Shown in pieces: positions 7,777-14,576 of a DNA stretch of 24,843 nucleotides. Position numbers and translations under genes: made by a program. How positions within the stretch are numbered: the first letter of the stretch is position 1; each line of letters opens with the position of its first letter. Source of the stretch: an uncultured Pseudomonadota bacterium (lineage in GTDB: Bacteria; Pseudomonadota; Gammaproteobacteria; Burkholderiales; Eutrophovitaceae). Under the pieces are notes generated by a model. The model worked only from the letters and a program-made list of their open reading frames with translations. It had not been told where the DNA came from and made no database searches. The stretch lies in contig CALJLA010000238.1 of assembly GCA_937983055.1 (NCBI GenBank), positions 1-24,843 of the forward strand, in the 5' to 3' direction.

Positions 7777-8619
7777 ATGGCGGATTTCTGGACGCTTGAA
7801 TGGACCGCGCGCTCGCCGATGTTCGCGCCGTTGCGCGCGCTGGGCGAGGCCTTGCCGGAGGTCGGCTGGCCGGACACCGCGGTGCTCAACGCGCTGGCGG
7901 ACGACTGTGGCCGGCGCATCGTCAATGCCAACGGGCAGCGCGTGCGCTTCGTCGCCCAGCACGAGAAGCCGAGGGCGTTCGAGCAGCAGTTCGAGCCGCG
8001 CGCCTTTCTCCGCGGCGAGGTGCTGGTGCGGCCGTTCTGCTGGCACGACCTGTTCAATGCGCTGGTGTGGATGCGCCTGCCCACCGCCAAGGCGTCGCTC
8101 AACGCGCGACAGTACCAGGCGCTCGCCACGCAGACCGCCCCGCGGCGTTCGCCCGAGGGCGACGCGCTGACCCAGTTCGACGAGGACGGGGTGGTGGTGC
8201 TGTCGGCCGATGACGAGCTGCTGGACCTGGTGCGCGAATTTCGCTGGAAGCGGCTGTTCTGGGATTGCCGCGAGCGGGTGCGCGCACGCATGCGCTTCGT
8301 GCTGTTCGGCCATGCAATGTACGAAAAGGCGCTGGCGCCGTTCGTCGGCATGACCGCCAAGGCGCTGCTGTTCGGAGTGCCGGAGCGGGTGCTCGCCCTG
8401 GACGCGGACTCGATGCTGAGGGAGGCGGATCGGCTCACCGCCCTGCATCTGCTGCAGCCGGGCAGCCTGCCCTCCGGGCGGGCGCTGGCACCGCTGCCGG
8501 TGCTGGGCGTGCCGGGCTGGTGGGCGGATAACGAATCGGCCGGCTTCTACGACGACCGCAGCTACTTCAGGGAAGGCCGGCGCGGCGGCGATCAGCCGCC
8601 GTCTTCCTCGATGGCGTAG
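7777..8619 (+). CDS. DUF3025 domain-containing protein
   Basis: The 280-residue product belongs to DUF3025, a proteobacterial family with no assigned function. Visible features are RPFCWHDLFNALVWMRLPTAKASLNARQ, written here as two parts: RPFCWHDLFNALVW and MRLPTAKASLNARQ (about residues 87-114). There follow FDEDGVVVLSADDELLDL, a basic patch ERVRARMRFVLFGHA, and LPVLGVPGWWADNE near the C-terminus. These aromatic and His-rich stretches are what I recall of the family. No signal peptide or membrane helix is seen, so it is probably cytoplasmic. The ATG at 7777 lacks a close ribosome site; GAAGG lies about 15 bases upstream. Its last 28 bases overlap the 3' end of the convergent diguanylate cyclase gene. 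Confidence 0.85.
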   Translation: MADFWTLEWTARSPMFAPLRALGEALPEVGWPDTAVLNALADDCGRRIVNANGQRVRFVAQHEKPRAFEQQFEPRAFLRGEVLVRPFCWHDLFNALVWMRLPTAKASLNARQYQALATQTAPRRSPEGDALTQFDEDGVVVLSADDELLDLVREFRWKRLFWDCRERVRARMRFVLFGHAMYEKALAPFVGMTAKALLFGVPERVLALDADSMLREADRLTALHLLQPGSLPSGRALAPLPVLGVPGWWADNESAGFYDDRSYFREGRRGGDQPPSSSMA

Positions 8620-9662
8620 GCCACCGCGCGGTTGCGGCCGCGCTGCTTGGCGCGGTACATCGCCTTGTCGGCCTTGTCGAGCACCACCTCGACGTTGCCG
8701 CCGTCTTCCGGGTAGCAGGCGATGCCGGCGCTGATGGAAGTGTTGATCTGGTTGCCGCGCACGTCGAAGCGCGAGGTCTCGACTGCCTTGCGGATGCGCT
8801 CGGCAACTTCCTGCGCACCGCGGCTGTTGGTTTCCGGCAGCAGGATCACGAACTCGTCGCCACCGAAGCGGGCCATGACGTCGGAGCCGCGCAGCTCGTC
8901 GCGGATGCAGCGCACCAGGTGCTGAAGCAGGCGGTTGCCGGCCTCGTGGCCGTGGGTGTCGTTGACGTTCTTCAGGTTGTCCGAGTCGATCATGATGATC
9001 GCCATCGGATGTCCATGGCGCACCGACTGCTTGAAAGCCCGGTGCAGCATGGCGGAAAAGGCGCGCATGTTGTATAGGCCGGTGAGGTCGTCGGTGTCGG
9101 ACACCTGCCGGATCTTGTCCACCGCGAAGCGGATATCCGCCGAAAGCATGGTGGTGATGTAGGCGACCAGCACCACCGGTGCGATCAGGGCGAGCGTGCC
9201 GCCCCAGTAGGTGAGCGTCTGGAAGTTGCGGTGCTCCGGGTCGTAAGCCAGGCCGAAAAAGCAGCCGGATATGACCAGCACCTCGAAGGCGGTCATCGCC
9301 TTGCCGAGAATCAGGCTGCTGGCGATGATCGGCAGCAGATAAAGATTGAGCAGCGGACTGGTGATCTTGCCCGAATACCAGACGACCCAGGTGATGAAGA
9401 CGATCATCACCCAGGTTTCGAGCGCCAGCTTGGCGCGCGTTTCCTGCCGGTAGAAGTGAACGTAGTGAAGGGCGAGGATAAAGGCGCCAAAGAAGAACAG
9501 CGCCATGTGGGTGGCGATGCGCCCTTCGTCCTGCGGCCCGCCTGCGACCAGGTAGAGCAGGACCAGGATCAGCAGCAGCCACTCGATTTCCGCGACGGTG
9601 CGGGCGAAACCCTTGAGTTCGTCCTGTTCGATCGCGAGGCCGATATTCGTTCTTGTTAGCAT
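8592..9662 (-). CDS. Membrane-bound diguanylate cyclase (GGDEF)
   Basis: The 356-residue protein makes cyclic di-GMP from two GTP. The N-terminal half has about six membrane helices (near residues 26-42, 50-72, 81-98, 104-120, 122-140 and 149-171) that match no sensor domain I can name. The C-terminal GGDEF domain begins at DDLTGLYN. The active motif GGDEF is intact at 257-261, the metal ligand segment IDSDNLK is near 225-231, and an RGSD inhibitory site (248-251) sits five residues before GGDEF, so product inhibition is likely. No EAL domain follows. The ATG at 9662 is in frame with the first helix; the ribosome site is weak. It is transcribed alone, away from a 541-bp intergenic region. The signal it senses is unknown. 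Confidence 0.93.
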   Translation of the reverse strand: MLTRTNIGLAIEQDELKGFARTVAEIEWLLLILVLLYLVAGGPQDEGRIATHMALFFFGAFILALHYVHFYRQETRAKLALETWVMIVFITWVVWYSGKITSPLLNLYLLPIIASSLILGKAMTAFEVLVISGCFFGLAYDPEHRNFQTLTYWGGTLALIAPVVLVAYITTMLSADIRFAVDKIRQVSDTDDLTGLYNMRAFSAMLHRAFKQSVRHGHPMAIIMIDSDNLKNVNDTHGHEAGNRLLQHLVRCIRDELRGSDVMARFGGDEFVILLPETNSRGAQEVAERIRKAVETSRFDVRGNQINTSISAGIACYPEDGGNVEVVLDKADKAMYRAKQRGRNRAVAYAIEEDGG

Positions 9663-9977
9663 CCGTTTGCCGCCATTGTCAGGGGGCGGATCATGTGCAA
9701 AGTGAAGCCTAAACGGTTTCGGATAACTGTTCCAGCGTAATAACGCAGCGGAAATGGTCCTAAATCAGGATTTTGACGCGCTTAGTTAAGGTAATCACGC
9801 AGCAACGGATTGCATGAATCGGGCCAGCGGTGGCGCGGTGGGCGGCGGCGTTAACCGGGATATACCGCCGCGACCTTGGTCTGCACCAGCCGCGCCGCCA
9901 GTTGGCCAGCGCTTATCCGTCCAACGCGAAACGTGGGCGAGCCGGCATCTGCGGGCCGAGTGCATTAACAATGACGA

Positions 9978-10007
9978 CCCGAAGAGCGCCCAGTGCTCCG
10001 GGTTTTT
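9978..10007 (+). terminator. Orphan intrinsic terminator, plus strand
   Basis: CCCG-AA-GAGC (9978-9987) pairs with GCTCCGGG (9995-10002), with a two-base AA bulge and a 7-base loop, and is followed by TTTTT (10003-10007). No plus-strand gene precedes it back to the divergent cyclase start at 9662, so it would end a non-coding transcript. Confidence 0.6.
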
Positions 10008-10033
10008 CATTCAACTGTCTGATAAGGCGAAAC

Positions 10034-10073
10034 AAAAAAGTCAAACGCGGCGCTGGAAAGCGACGCGTTTGAC
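10034..10073 (-). terminator. Orphan intrinsic terminator, minus strand
   Basis: GTCAAACGCG (10040-10049) pairs with CGCGTTTGAC (10064-10073), and the inner CGCT and AGCG also pair around a GGAA loop with one G-A mismatch. In minus orientation the stem is followed by six Ts (10034-10039). No minus-strand gene lies upstream within reach; the rubrerythrin gene is on the other strand. The stem overlaps the -35 box of the rubrerythrin promoter. Confidence 0.6.
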
Positions 10074-10097
10074 AGGAATCGAACCCCCCTCTAAACT
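10069..10097 (+). promoter_or_regulatory. Rubrerythrin operon promoter
   Basis: A perfect -35 TTGACA (10069-10074) is followed after 17 bases by TAAACT (10092-10097, 4 of 6). Transcription would begin near 10104, leaving a leader of about 100 bases. The -35 lies in the right arm of a minus-strand terminator hairpin. Confidence 0.6.
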
Positions 10098-10107
10098 TCG
10101 TTCACAG

Positions 10108-10124
10108 ATTAGATTTAGTCTAAT
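10108..10124. promoter_or_regulatory. Putative operator of the rubrerythrin operon (Fur/PerR-like geometry)
   Basis: ATTAGA and TCTAAT form an inverted repeat with a 5-base spacer, located at about +5 to +21 of the predicted transcript. The central 15 bases TTAGATTTAGTCTAA have the 7-1-7 layout of Fur-family boxes and match the PerR-type box TTATAATNATTATAA at 10 of 14 defined positions. Rubrerythrin is a classical PerR target in anaerobes. Position and sequence suggest repression by roadblock or occlusion. The regulator is not in the window, and assignment to PerR is inference. Confidence 0.45.
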
Positions 10125-10203
10125 TCTTGTCGCGGCGCTGTGCCTCCCGTGCAGCCGGCCGTGTAACAACTGACTGTTGCCTACCAAGCTGGAGATCCCC
10201 GAA

Positions 10204-10626
10204 ATGAAATCACTCAAAGGTTCCAAGACCGAATCGTCCTTGAAGGAAGCGTTTGCCGGCGAATCCCAGGCCAATCGTCGCTATCTGTATTTCGCGGCCA
10301 AGGCCGACGTCGAAGGCCAGAACGACGTGGCGGCGATTTTCCGCTCCACGGCCGAAGGCGAGACCGGCCATGCGCACGGCCACCTCGAGTACCTCGAGCA
10401 GGTGGGCGACCCGGCGACCGGCCTGCCGATCGGCCGCTCGCGCGAGAACCTGAAGGCGGCGATCGCCGGCGAGACGCACGAGTACACCGACATGTACCCC
10501 GGCATGGCCAAGACGGCCCGCGAAGAAGGCTTCGAGGAAATCGCCGACTGGTTCGAGACGCTGGCCAAGGCCGAGCGTTCGCACGCCAATCGCTTCCAGA
10601 AGGCTTTGGACGCGCTGGTCGACTAA
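10204..10626 (+). CDS. Rubrerythrin-type ferritin-like diiron protein, no rubredoxin domain
   Basis: The 140-residue four-helix protein carries a diiron centre that reduces hydrogen peroxide in characterised rubrerythrins. Ligand candidates are Glu20 ([16 protein letters not shown]), Glu53 and His56 (EGETGHA), Glu90 and Glu93 ([10 protein letters not shown]), and Glu124 with His127 (KAERSHANR). The C-terminal rubredoxin domain with its four cysteines is missing; the protein contains no cysteine at all. Electrons must therefore come from a separate partner, for which the Fe-S protein encoded next is a candidate. The ATG at 10204 has GGAG about 10 bases upstream; the frame extends to 10177 without a site. 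It is the first gene of a three-gene unit with its own promoter and operator, and a terminator separates it from the next gene. Confidence 0.93.
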   Translation: MKSLKGSKTESSLKEAFAGESQANRRYLYFAAKADVEGQNDVAAIFRSTAEGETGHAHGHLEYLEQVGDPATGLPIGRSRENLKAAIAGETHEYTDMYPGMAKTAREEGFEEIADWFETLAKAERSHANRFQKALDALVD

Positions 10627-10650
10627 GTCCCGACTGGCGGGCGACAAACG

Positions 10651-10690
10651 AAGAGGCGGCGCTGATCACAAGGCGCCGTCCTCTTTTTTT
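10651..10690 (+). terminator. Intrinsic terminator after the rubrerythrin gene
   Basis: AAGAGG-CGGCGC (10651-10662) pairs with GCGCCG-T-CCTCTT (10673-10685) around a 10-base loop, with one bulged T, followed by a run of Ts to 10690. The next gene starts 47 bases later without a visible promoter, so leaky termination would give more rubrerythrin than downstream products. Confidence 0.85.
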
Positions 10691-10737
10691 GCCCCGTGGC
10701 GGCGAATTCCGACAAACCACTGAAGATCTGCTGACCG

Positions 10738-12069
10738 ATGCGCGAAGGCTCCCTCGAAGCACCGACCCGACACCCGATCGACTGGAAATCGAAGGATTTC
10801 TACGACGAGTCGAAGCTGTTCCATGAACTGGAGCGGGTGTTCGACATTTGCCACGGCTGCCGGCGGTGCGTGAACCTGTGCACGGCGTTTCCCTCGCTCT
10901 TCGACCTGATCGACGAAGGCAAGACCGGCGAGCTGGACGGCGTGGACAAGAAGGATTTCTGGCAAGTCGTCGACAAGTGCTACTTGTGCGACATGTGCTA
11001 CATGACCAAATGCCCCTACGTTCCGCCGCACGAGTGGAACGTGGACTTTCCGCACCTGATGCTGCGCGCCAAGGCGGTGAAGTTCCGGGACCAGGGGGCG
11101 AAATTCCGCGACAAGATGCTGTCCAGCACCGATGCCATGGGCAAGCTTGCCTCGATCCCGGTGGTGGTGCAGATGGTGAACGCGGTGAACAGGAACGGCG
11201 CTACGCGCAAGCTGATGGACAGCACGCTCGGCATTCACAAGGACCGGGTACTGCCCGAATACACCAGCGCGCATTTCCGCAGGACGGCCGATGCGAACTC
11301 CGGGTTCCAGGTGAGGGACGGCAAGAACACGCCCGGCAAGGTCGCGATCTTCTCCACCTGCTATGTGAACTACAACGAGCCGGGCATCGGGCACGACCTG
11401 CTGGCGGTTCTCGCGCATAACGAGGTCCCGGCCGTCATCGTCGAGAAAGAGGCCTGTTGCGGCATGCCGAAGCTCGAGCTCGGCGACCTCGAAACGGTGG
11501 AAAAGCTCAAGGACAAGAATGTGCCGGTGCTGGCCAAACTGGCGCGCGAAGGCTACGCGATCATGACGCCGGTGCCCTCCTGCACGCTGATGTTCAAGCA
11601 GGAGCTGCCGCTGATGTTCCCGGACGACCAGGACCTCAAGCTGATCGCCGAGGCGATGTACGACCCGTTCGAATACCTGGTGCTGCGCAACCGCGACGGT
11701 CTGCTCAAGACCGACTTCAAGCAGCCGCTGGGCAAGGTGTCGTACCACATACCCTGCCACCTGCGCGTGCAGAACGTCGGCCAGAAGACCAGGGAATTGC
11801 TGGAACTGGTGCCCGAGACCAAGGTCACCACGGTGGAGCGCTGCTCGGGCCACGACGGCACCTGGGGCGTGAAGAGCGAGTACTTCGCGGACTCGATGAA
11901 GATCGGCCGACCGGTGTTTCGCCAGATGGCGGAGCCGGCGCCCGATTACATCAGTTCAGACTGTGCGATTGCGGGCCGCCACATCGAGCAGGGCATTCGT
12001 GGCGCGGGCGGCCAGCCCGGGGAAAAACAACACCCGCTGACCCTGATTCGCAGGGCGTACGGGATCTGA
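10738..12069 (+). CDS. Fe-S protein with two CCG domains (HdrD/GlpC-like)
   Basis: The 443-residue protein resembles the electron-transfer subunits HdrD and GlpC. The N-terminus has two [4Fe-4S] motifs: Cys38, 41, 44, 48, and Cys81, 84, 87, 92. The second is CxxCxxCxxxxC, one residue longer than the usual spacing. Two CCG-type modules follow: Cys208 with the canonical CCG at 240-242 and Cys282, then Cys340 with a degenerate CSG at 369-371 and Cys409. Such modules bind non-cubane Fe-S clusters or contact quinone or disulfide partners. There is no flavin or membrane domain. The ATG at 10738 has a weak ribosome site. It lies between the rubrerythrin and DUF3501 genes, so I infer that it hands electrons to rubrerythrin. 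A glycerol-phosphate role is unlikely because glpA and glpB are absent. Confidence 0.88.
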   Translation: MREGSLEAPTRHPIDWKSKDFYDESKLFHELERVFDICHGCRRCVNLCTAFPSLFDLIDEGKTGELDGVDKKDFWQVVDKCYLCDMCYMTKCPYVPPHEWNVDFPHLMLRAKAVKFRDQGAKFRDKMLSSTDAMGKLASIPVVVQMVNAVNRNGATRKLMDSTLGIHKDRVLPEYTSAHFRRTADANSGFQVRDGKNTPGKVAIFSTCYVNYNEPGIGHDLLAVLAHNEVPAVIVEKEACCGMPKLELGDLETVEKLKDKNVPVLAKLAREGYAIMTPVPSCTLMFKQELPLMFPDDQDLKLIAEAMYDPFEYLVLRNRDGLLKTDFKQPLGKVSYHIPCHLRVQNVGQKTRELLELVPETKVTTVERCSGHDGTWGVKSEYFADSMKIGRPVFRQMAEPAPDYISSDCAIAGRHIEQGIRGAGGQPGEKQHPLTLIRRAYGI

Positions 12070-12091
12070 CAGGAAAAGGCAGGAGAATTCA

Positions 12092-12682
12092 ATGATGGCA
12101 GCAATCACGCGAGACAGCCTGATGTCTCTCGAGCAGTACGCCAGGGTGCGCAAGGATTTTCGCGCGCGCGTCATGTCGCACAAGCAGGCGAGGTCCGTGG
12201 CGCTGGGCGAGCACGTCACCCTGATTTTCGAGGATGAGCTGACGATGCGTTACCAGATCCAGGAGATGCTGCGTGCAGAGCGCATTTTCGAGGAAGAGGG
12301 TATCCAGGACGAACTCAACGCCTATAACCCGCTGGTGCCCGACGGCAGCAACTGGAAGGCGACGATGATGATCGAGTACACGGACGTGGAAGAGCGCAAG
12401 CGCGCGCTCGCCCGGCTGATCGGCATCGAAGACAAGGTCTATATCCAGGTGACGGGCGAGGCAAAGGTTTATGCCATCGCTGACGAAGACCTGGAGCGCG
12501 ACACAGAGCAAAAGACCTCGTCGGTGCACTTTCTGCGTTTCGAGCTGACGCCCGCGATGAAGGACCGCTTGAAGCACGGTGCGGCGCTGTCGATCGGCGT
12601 GGAGCATCCGAACTACCGCTACGCACTCGAGCGGGTGCCGGAAGCGACGCGCCAGTCGCTGATCAACGACCTGAAGCTCTGA
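12092..12682 (+). CDS. DUF3501 family protein
   Basis: The 196-residue protein belongs to DUF3501, which has no known function. It begins with ITRDSLMSLEQYARVRKDFR, then a segment RSVALGEHVTLIFEDELTMRYQIQEMLR rendered here as RSVALGEHVTLIFED and ELTMRYQIQEMLR. It continues with FEEEGIQDELNAYNPLVPDG, all highly acidic and helical, followed by a strand-rich region ending in GVEHPNYRY. There is no cysteine, signal peptide or membrane helix. The ATG at 12092 has AGGAG six bases upstream; a second ATG follows at once. It starts 22 bases after the Fe-S gene and ends before a strong terminator, so it is the last member of the rubrerythrin unit. I recall this trio recurring in proteobacteria, which would suggest a dedicated partner or assembly factor. 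Confidence 0.88.
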   Translation: MMAAITRDSLMSLEQYARVRKDFRARVMSHKQARSVALGEHVTLIFEDELTMRYQIQEMLRAERIFEEEGIQDELNAYNPLVPDGSNWKATMMIEYTDVEERKRALARLIGIEDKVYIQVTGEAKVYAIADEDLERDTEQKTSSVHFLRFELTPAMKDRLKHGAALSIGVEHPNYRYALERVPEATRQSLINDLKL

Positions 12683-12729
12683 TTGCCTATTGGGCGGGGG
12701 GGCGGGCTTCGCGCCCGCGCACCTGGAAG

Positions 12730-12735
12730 TAGAAT
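12730..12735 (+). promoter_or_regulatory. Possible -10 element for cfa
   Basis: TAGAAT (5 of 6) lies 52 bases before the cfa start and five bases before the DUF3501 terminator hairpin. No good -35 is seen. If used, transcription would begin inside the left arm of the hairpin and so avoid terminating. Confidence 0.3.
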
Positions 12736-12739
12736 AGAG

Positions 12740-12768
12740 CGGCCGCCGGAGCAACCGGCGGCCGTTTT
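12740..12768 (+). terminator. Intrinsic terminator of the rubrerythrin unit
   Basis: CGGCCGCCGG (12740-12749) and CCGGCGGCCG (12755-12764) form a perfect 10-bp stem with a 5-base loop followed by TTTT. A second, smaller hairpin GCGGGC/GCCCGC lies at 12702-12718. The cfa start codon follows only 18 bases later. Confidence 0.85.
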
Positions 12769-12786
12769 CGTTTTCAGAGACCTAAC

Positions 12787-13998
12787 ATGCTAGAAGCTCG
12801 CATGATCGGAATGCTCGAGCAGAGGCTTGCACGCCTGGACCTGCCGGTCGCGGTTACTCTGTGGAACGGCCAGTCCATCGGCTCCAGCGCCGAGCCGAAG
12901 ATCCGCCTGACAGTGCGTTCGCCGCAGGCGATGCTGTCCCTTGCGAATCCCAGCCTGGGCAAGATTGCACGCGCCTATGTCGAGGGGGACATCGACCTGG
13001 ATGGCGACGTGCAGGAAACCATCCGCGCCGGCGAGCAGCTGGTGGCGGGAGATACGGCGGTCTATGCCAAGCGCTCGGGCAACTGGAAATGGTGGCGTCA
13101 CAGCCGGCCGGGCGACCGCAAGTCGATCCAGCATCATTACGACGTCGGCAACGAGTTCTACGGGCTGTGGCTGGACCGAAACCGGGTCTATTCCTGCGCC
13201 TACTTCAGGACGCCGGACGACAGCCTCGACCAGGCGCAGGAGCAGAAGCTCGACCACATCTGCCGCAAGCTCGTGCTCAGACCGGGCGAGCGCCTGCTCG
13301 ATATCGGCTGCGGATGGGGAGGGTTGATCCTGTGGGCGGTGCAGAACTACGGCGTCAAGGCGCTCGGCATCACGCTGTCCGAGGAGCAGCACGCCTACGT
13401 GAACGCACGCATCAAGGCCCTTGGTCTTGAAGGGCGCTGCGAGGCGCGGTTGATGGACTACCGCGACGTGCCGGAAGACGAACCGTACGACAAGATTGCC
13501 AGCGTGGGCATGTTCGAGCATGTTGGAAAGCGCAATCTCGCGGGCTACTTCGCCAAGATTCACCGGCTGCTCAAGCCCGGCGGACTGGTGATGAATCACG
13601 GCATCACTACGAACTCGCTGGCGGACGGGGCGCTCGCCAGCGGTATCGGCGATTTCGTCGACGAGTACGTATTTCCGGGAGGAGAACTGGTGCACGTCTC
13701 GCGGGTGATGAACGAGATGGCTTCCCAAGGGCTGGAGGCGCTCGACGCGGAGTGCCTGAGGCCGCACTACGCGCGCACGCTCTGGCACTGGGTGAAGCGA
13801 CTTGAAACCAATGCCGCCCGCGCGCGCGAGATCGTCGGCGAAAAGCGCTATCGCATATGGCGCATTTACATGGCCGGCTCGGCGCACGCTTTCGATCGCG
13901 GCTGGATCTCGCTGTTCCAGATATTGGGTGCGAAGCCCTTGCCCAACGGCCGTTGGCCCTGGCCGCTTACCCGCGAGCATGTCTATGCCGCGCGCTGA
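12787..13998 (+). CDS. cfa: Cyclopropane-fatty-acyl-phospholipid synthase family protein
   Basis: The 403-residue enzyme transfers a methylene group from S-adenosylmethionine to double bonds of membrane phospholipid acyl chains. The N-terminal 90 residues form a lipid-binding domain (SLANPSLGKIARAYVEGDID). The segment IQHHYDVGNEFYGLWLD at 114-130 and the SAM-binding LLDIGCGWGGL at 170-180 are typical. SVGMFEHVG and the C-terminal RMYMAGSAHAF-like segment (RIYMAGSAHAFDRGW) carry the active-site and bicarbonate-site signatures. Length is close to that of E. coli Cfa (382). The ATG at 12787 has only a weak purine stretch before it. The leader is squeezed behind the DUF3501 terminator. Its last 14 bases overlap the start of the CNP1-like gene, so the two are probably co-translated. 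Confidence 0.93.
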   Translation: MLEARMIGMLEQRLARLDLPVAVTLWNGQSIGSSAEPKIRLTVRSPQAMLSLANPSLGKIARAYVEGDIDLDGDVQETIRAGEQLVAGDTAVYAKRSGNWKWWRHSRPGDRKSIQHHYDVGNEFYGLWLDRNRVYSCAYFRTPDDSLDQAQEQKLDHICRKLVLRPGERLLDIGCGWGGLILWAVQNYGVKALGITLSEEQHAYVNARIKALGLEGRCEARLMDYRDVPEDEPYDKIASVGMFEHVGKRNLAGYFAKIHRLLKPGGLVMNHGITTNSLADGALASGIGDFVDEYVFPGGELVHVSRVMNEMASQGLEALDAECLRPHYARTLWHWVKRLETNAARAREIVGEKRYRIWRIYMAGSAHAFDRGWISLFQILGAKPLPNGRWPWPLTREHVYAAR

Positions 13999-14542
13999 CC
14001 GGCTGGCTATCCTGCTGCTGCCGATTGCGCTGGTCGGCTGCGCCGGCGGACGCTACGAGGCGCCGGAACCCCGCTACCGCATGGACACCGGCGGTTCAGT
14101 GTTCGCGCCAAAGGAGCAGTGGCGCGAAGCCAAAGTGACGATTCCGGCCTATCCGAAGGAAGAGCGGTTGCAGGAGTTCTTCGTCAAAGGCCCCACCGAT
14201 AACCGCTACTATGTCGACACGGAGTCACTGGAGATCGGTGCCGACGGCGTGGTCAGGTATGCCCTGGTCATCCGTTCGGATTCCGGAGCGCAGACCGTGG
14301 CATACGAAGGCATTCGCTGCGAGACCCGGGAATGGAAGCCGTACGCTTTCGGCCGTGCCGACGGACAATGGTCTGACGCCCGCGATCCACAGTGGCAGCG
14401 CATCGTCTGGCGCAGCACCAACGCCTTTCGTTTTGCCCTGTATCGCGACTACTTCTGCCCGGACGGCTACCCGCTGCGCGACCGCGGCGCGGCGCTGGCG
14501 GAGCTGAGGCGCACAGGGCCGAACAAGGATCGCAATCGCTGA
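13985..14542 (+). CDS. CNP1-like family lipoprotein
   Basis: The 185-residue product belongs to the CNP1-like family (PF08750), found mainly in betaproteobacteria and of unknown function. The N-terminus is a lipoprotein signal: basic MPRADR, a hydrophobic run LAILLLPIA, and lipobox LVGC with Cys19, so it should be lipid-anchored in the envelope. The mature part contains FVKGPTDNRYYVDTESL, a segment of the form GVVRYALVIRSDSGAQTVAYEGIRC (shown as GVVRYALVIRSDSGAQ and YEGIRC), and YRDYFCPDGYP; the last two have cysteines that may pair in the periplasm. Two ATGs are possible, 13979 and 13985; I took the second. It overlaps cfa and is convergent with proB, near which I recall homologues being common. 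Confidence 0.88.
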   Translation: MPRADRLAILLLPIALVGCAGGRYEAPEPRYRMDTGGSVFAPKEQWREAKVTIPAYPKEERLQEFFVKGPTDNRYYVDTESLEIGADGVVRYALVIRSDSGAQTVAYEGIRCETREWKPYAFGRADGQWSDARDPQWQRIVWRSTNAFRFALYRDYFCPDGYPLRDRGAALAELRRTGPNKDRNR

Positions 14543-14576
14543 GGCGGCATGATTCCGCTTGGTGAGATTGTGACTT

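Larger units (their letters stand above)
9663..10203. other. 541-bp gene-free region with opposed terminators
   Basis: This region separates the divergent diguanylate cyclase and rubrerythrin genes. It holds a plus-strand terminator (9978-10007), a minus-strand terminator (10034-10073), and the rubrerythrin promoter and operator (10069-10124). Open frames within it (for example 9814-10173 plus and 9795-10010 minus) lack ribosome sites and look spurious. A 7-bp hairpin GCGGCGG/CCGCCGC with a 16-base loop lies at about 9845-9874. The two terminators have no gene in front of them, so one or two unannotated small RNAs may be encoded here. Confidence 0.5.

Noticed and set aside
9795..10010. Minus-strand 71-residue frame starting beside the orphan terminator
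   Set aside because: Its ATG lies at the edge of the terminator T-run, there is no ribosome site, and the sequence looks like translated structured DNA.
10074..10092. tRNA T-arm-like sequence on the minus strand (GGTTCGATTCC)
   Set aside because: The stem does not pair properly, no acceptor stem, anticodon arm or CCA is found around it, so no tRNA or tmRNA can be built.
9814..10173. Plus-strand 119-residue frame in the rubrerythrin upstream region
   Set aside because: It has no ribosome site and crosses both terminators and the rubrerythrin promoter.
10738..12069. Assignment of the Fe-S protein as glycerol-3-phosphate dehydrogenase subunit GlpC
   Set aside because: glpA and glpB are absent, and the neighbours are rubrerythrin and DUF3501; only the domain layout is shared.
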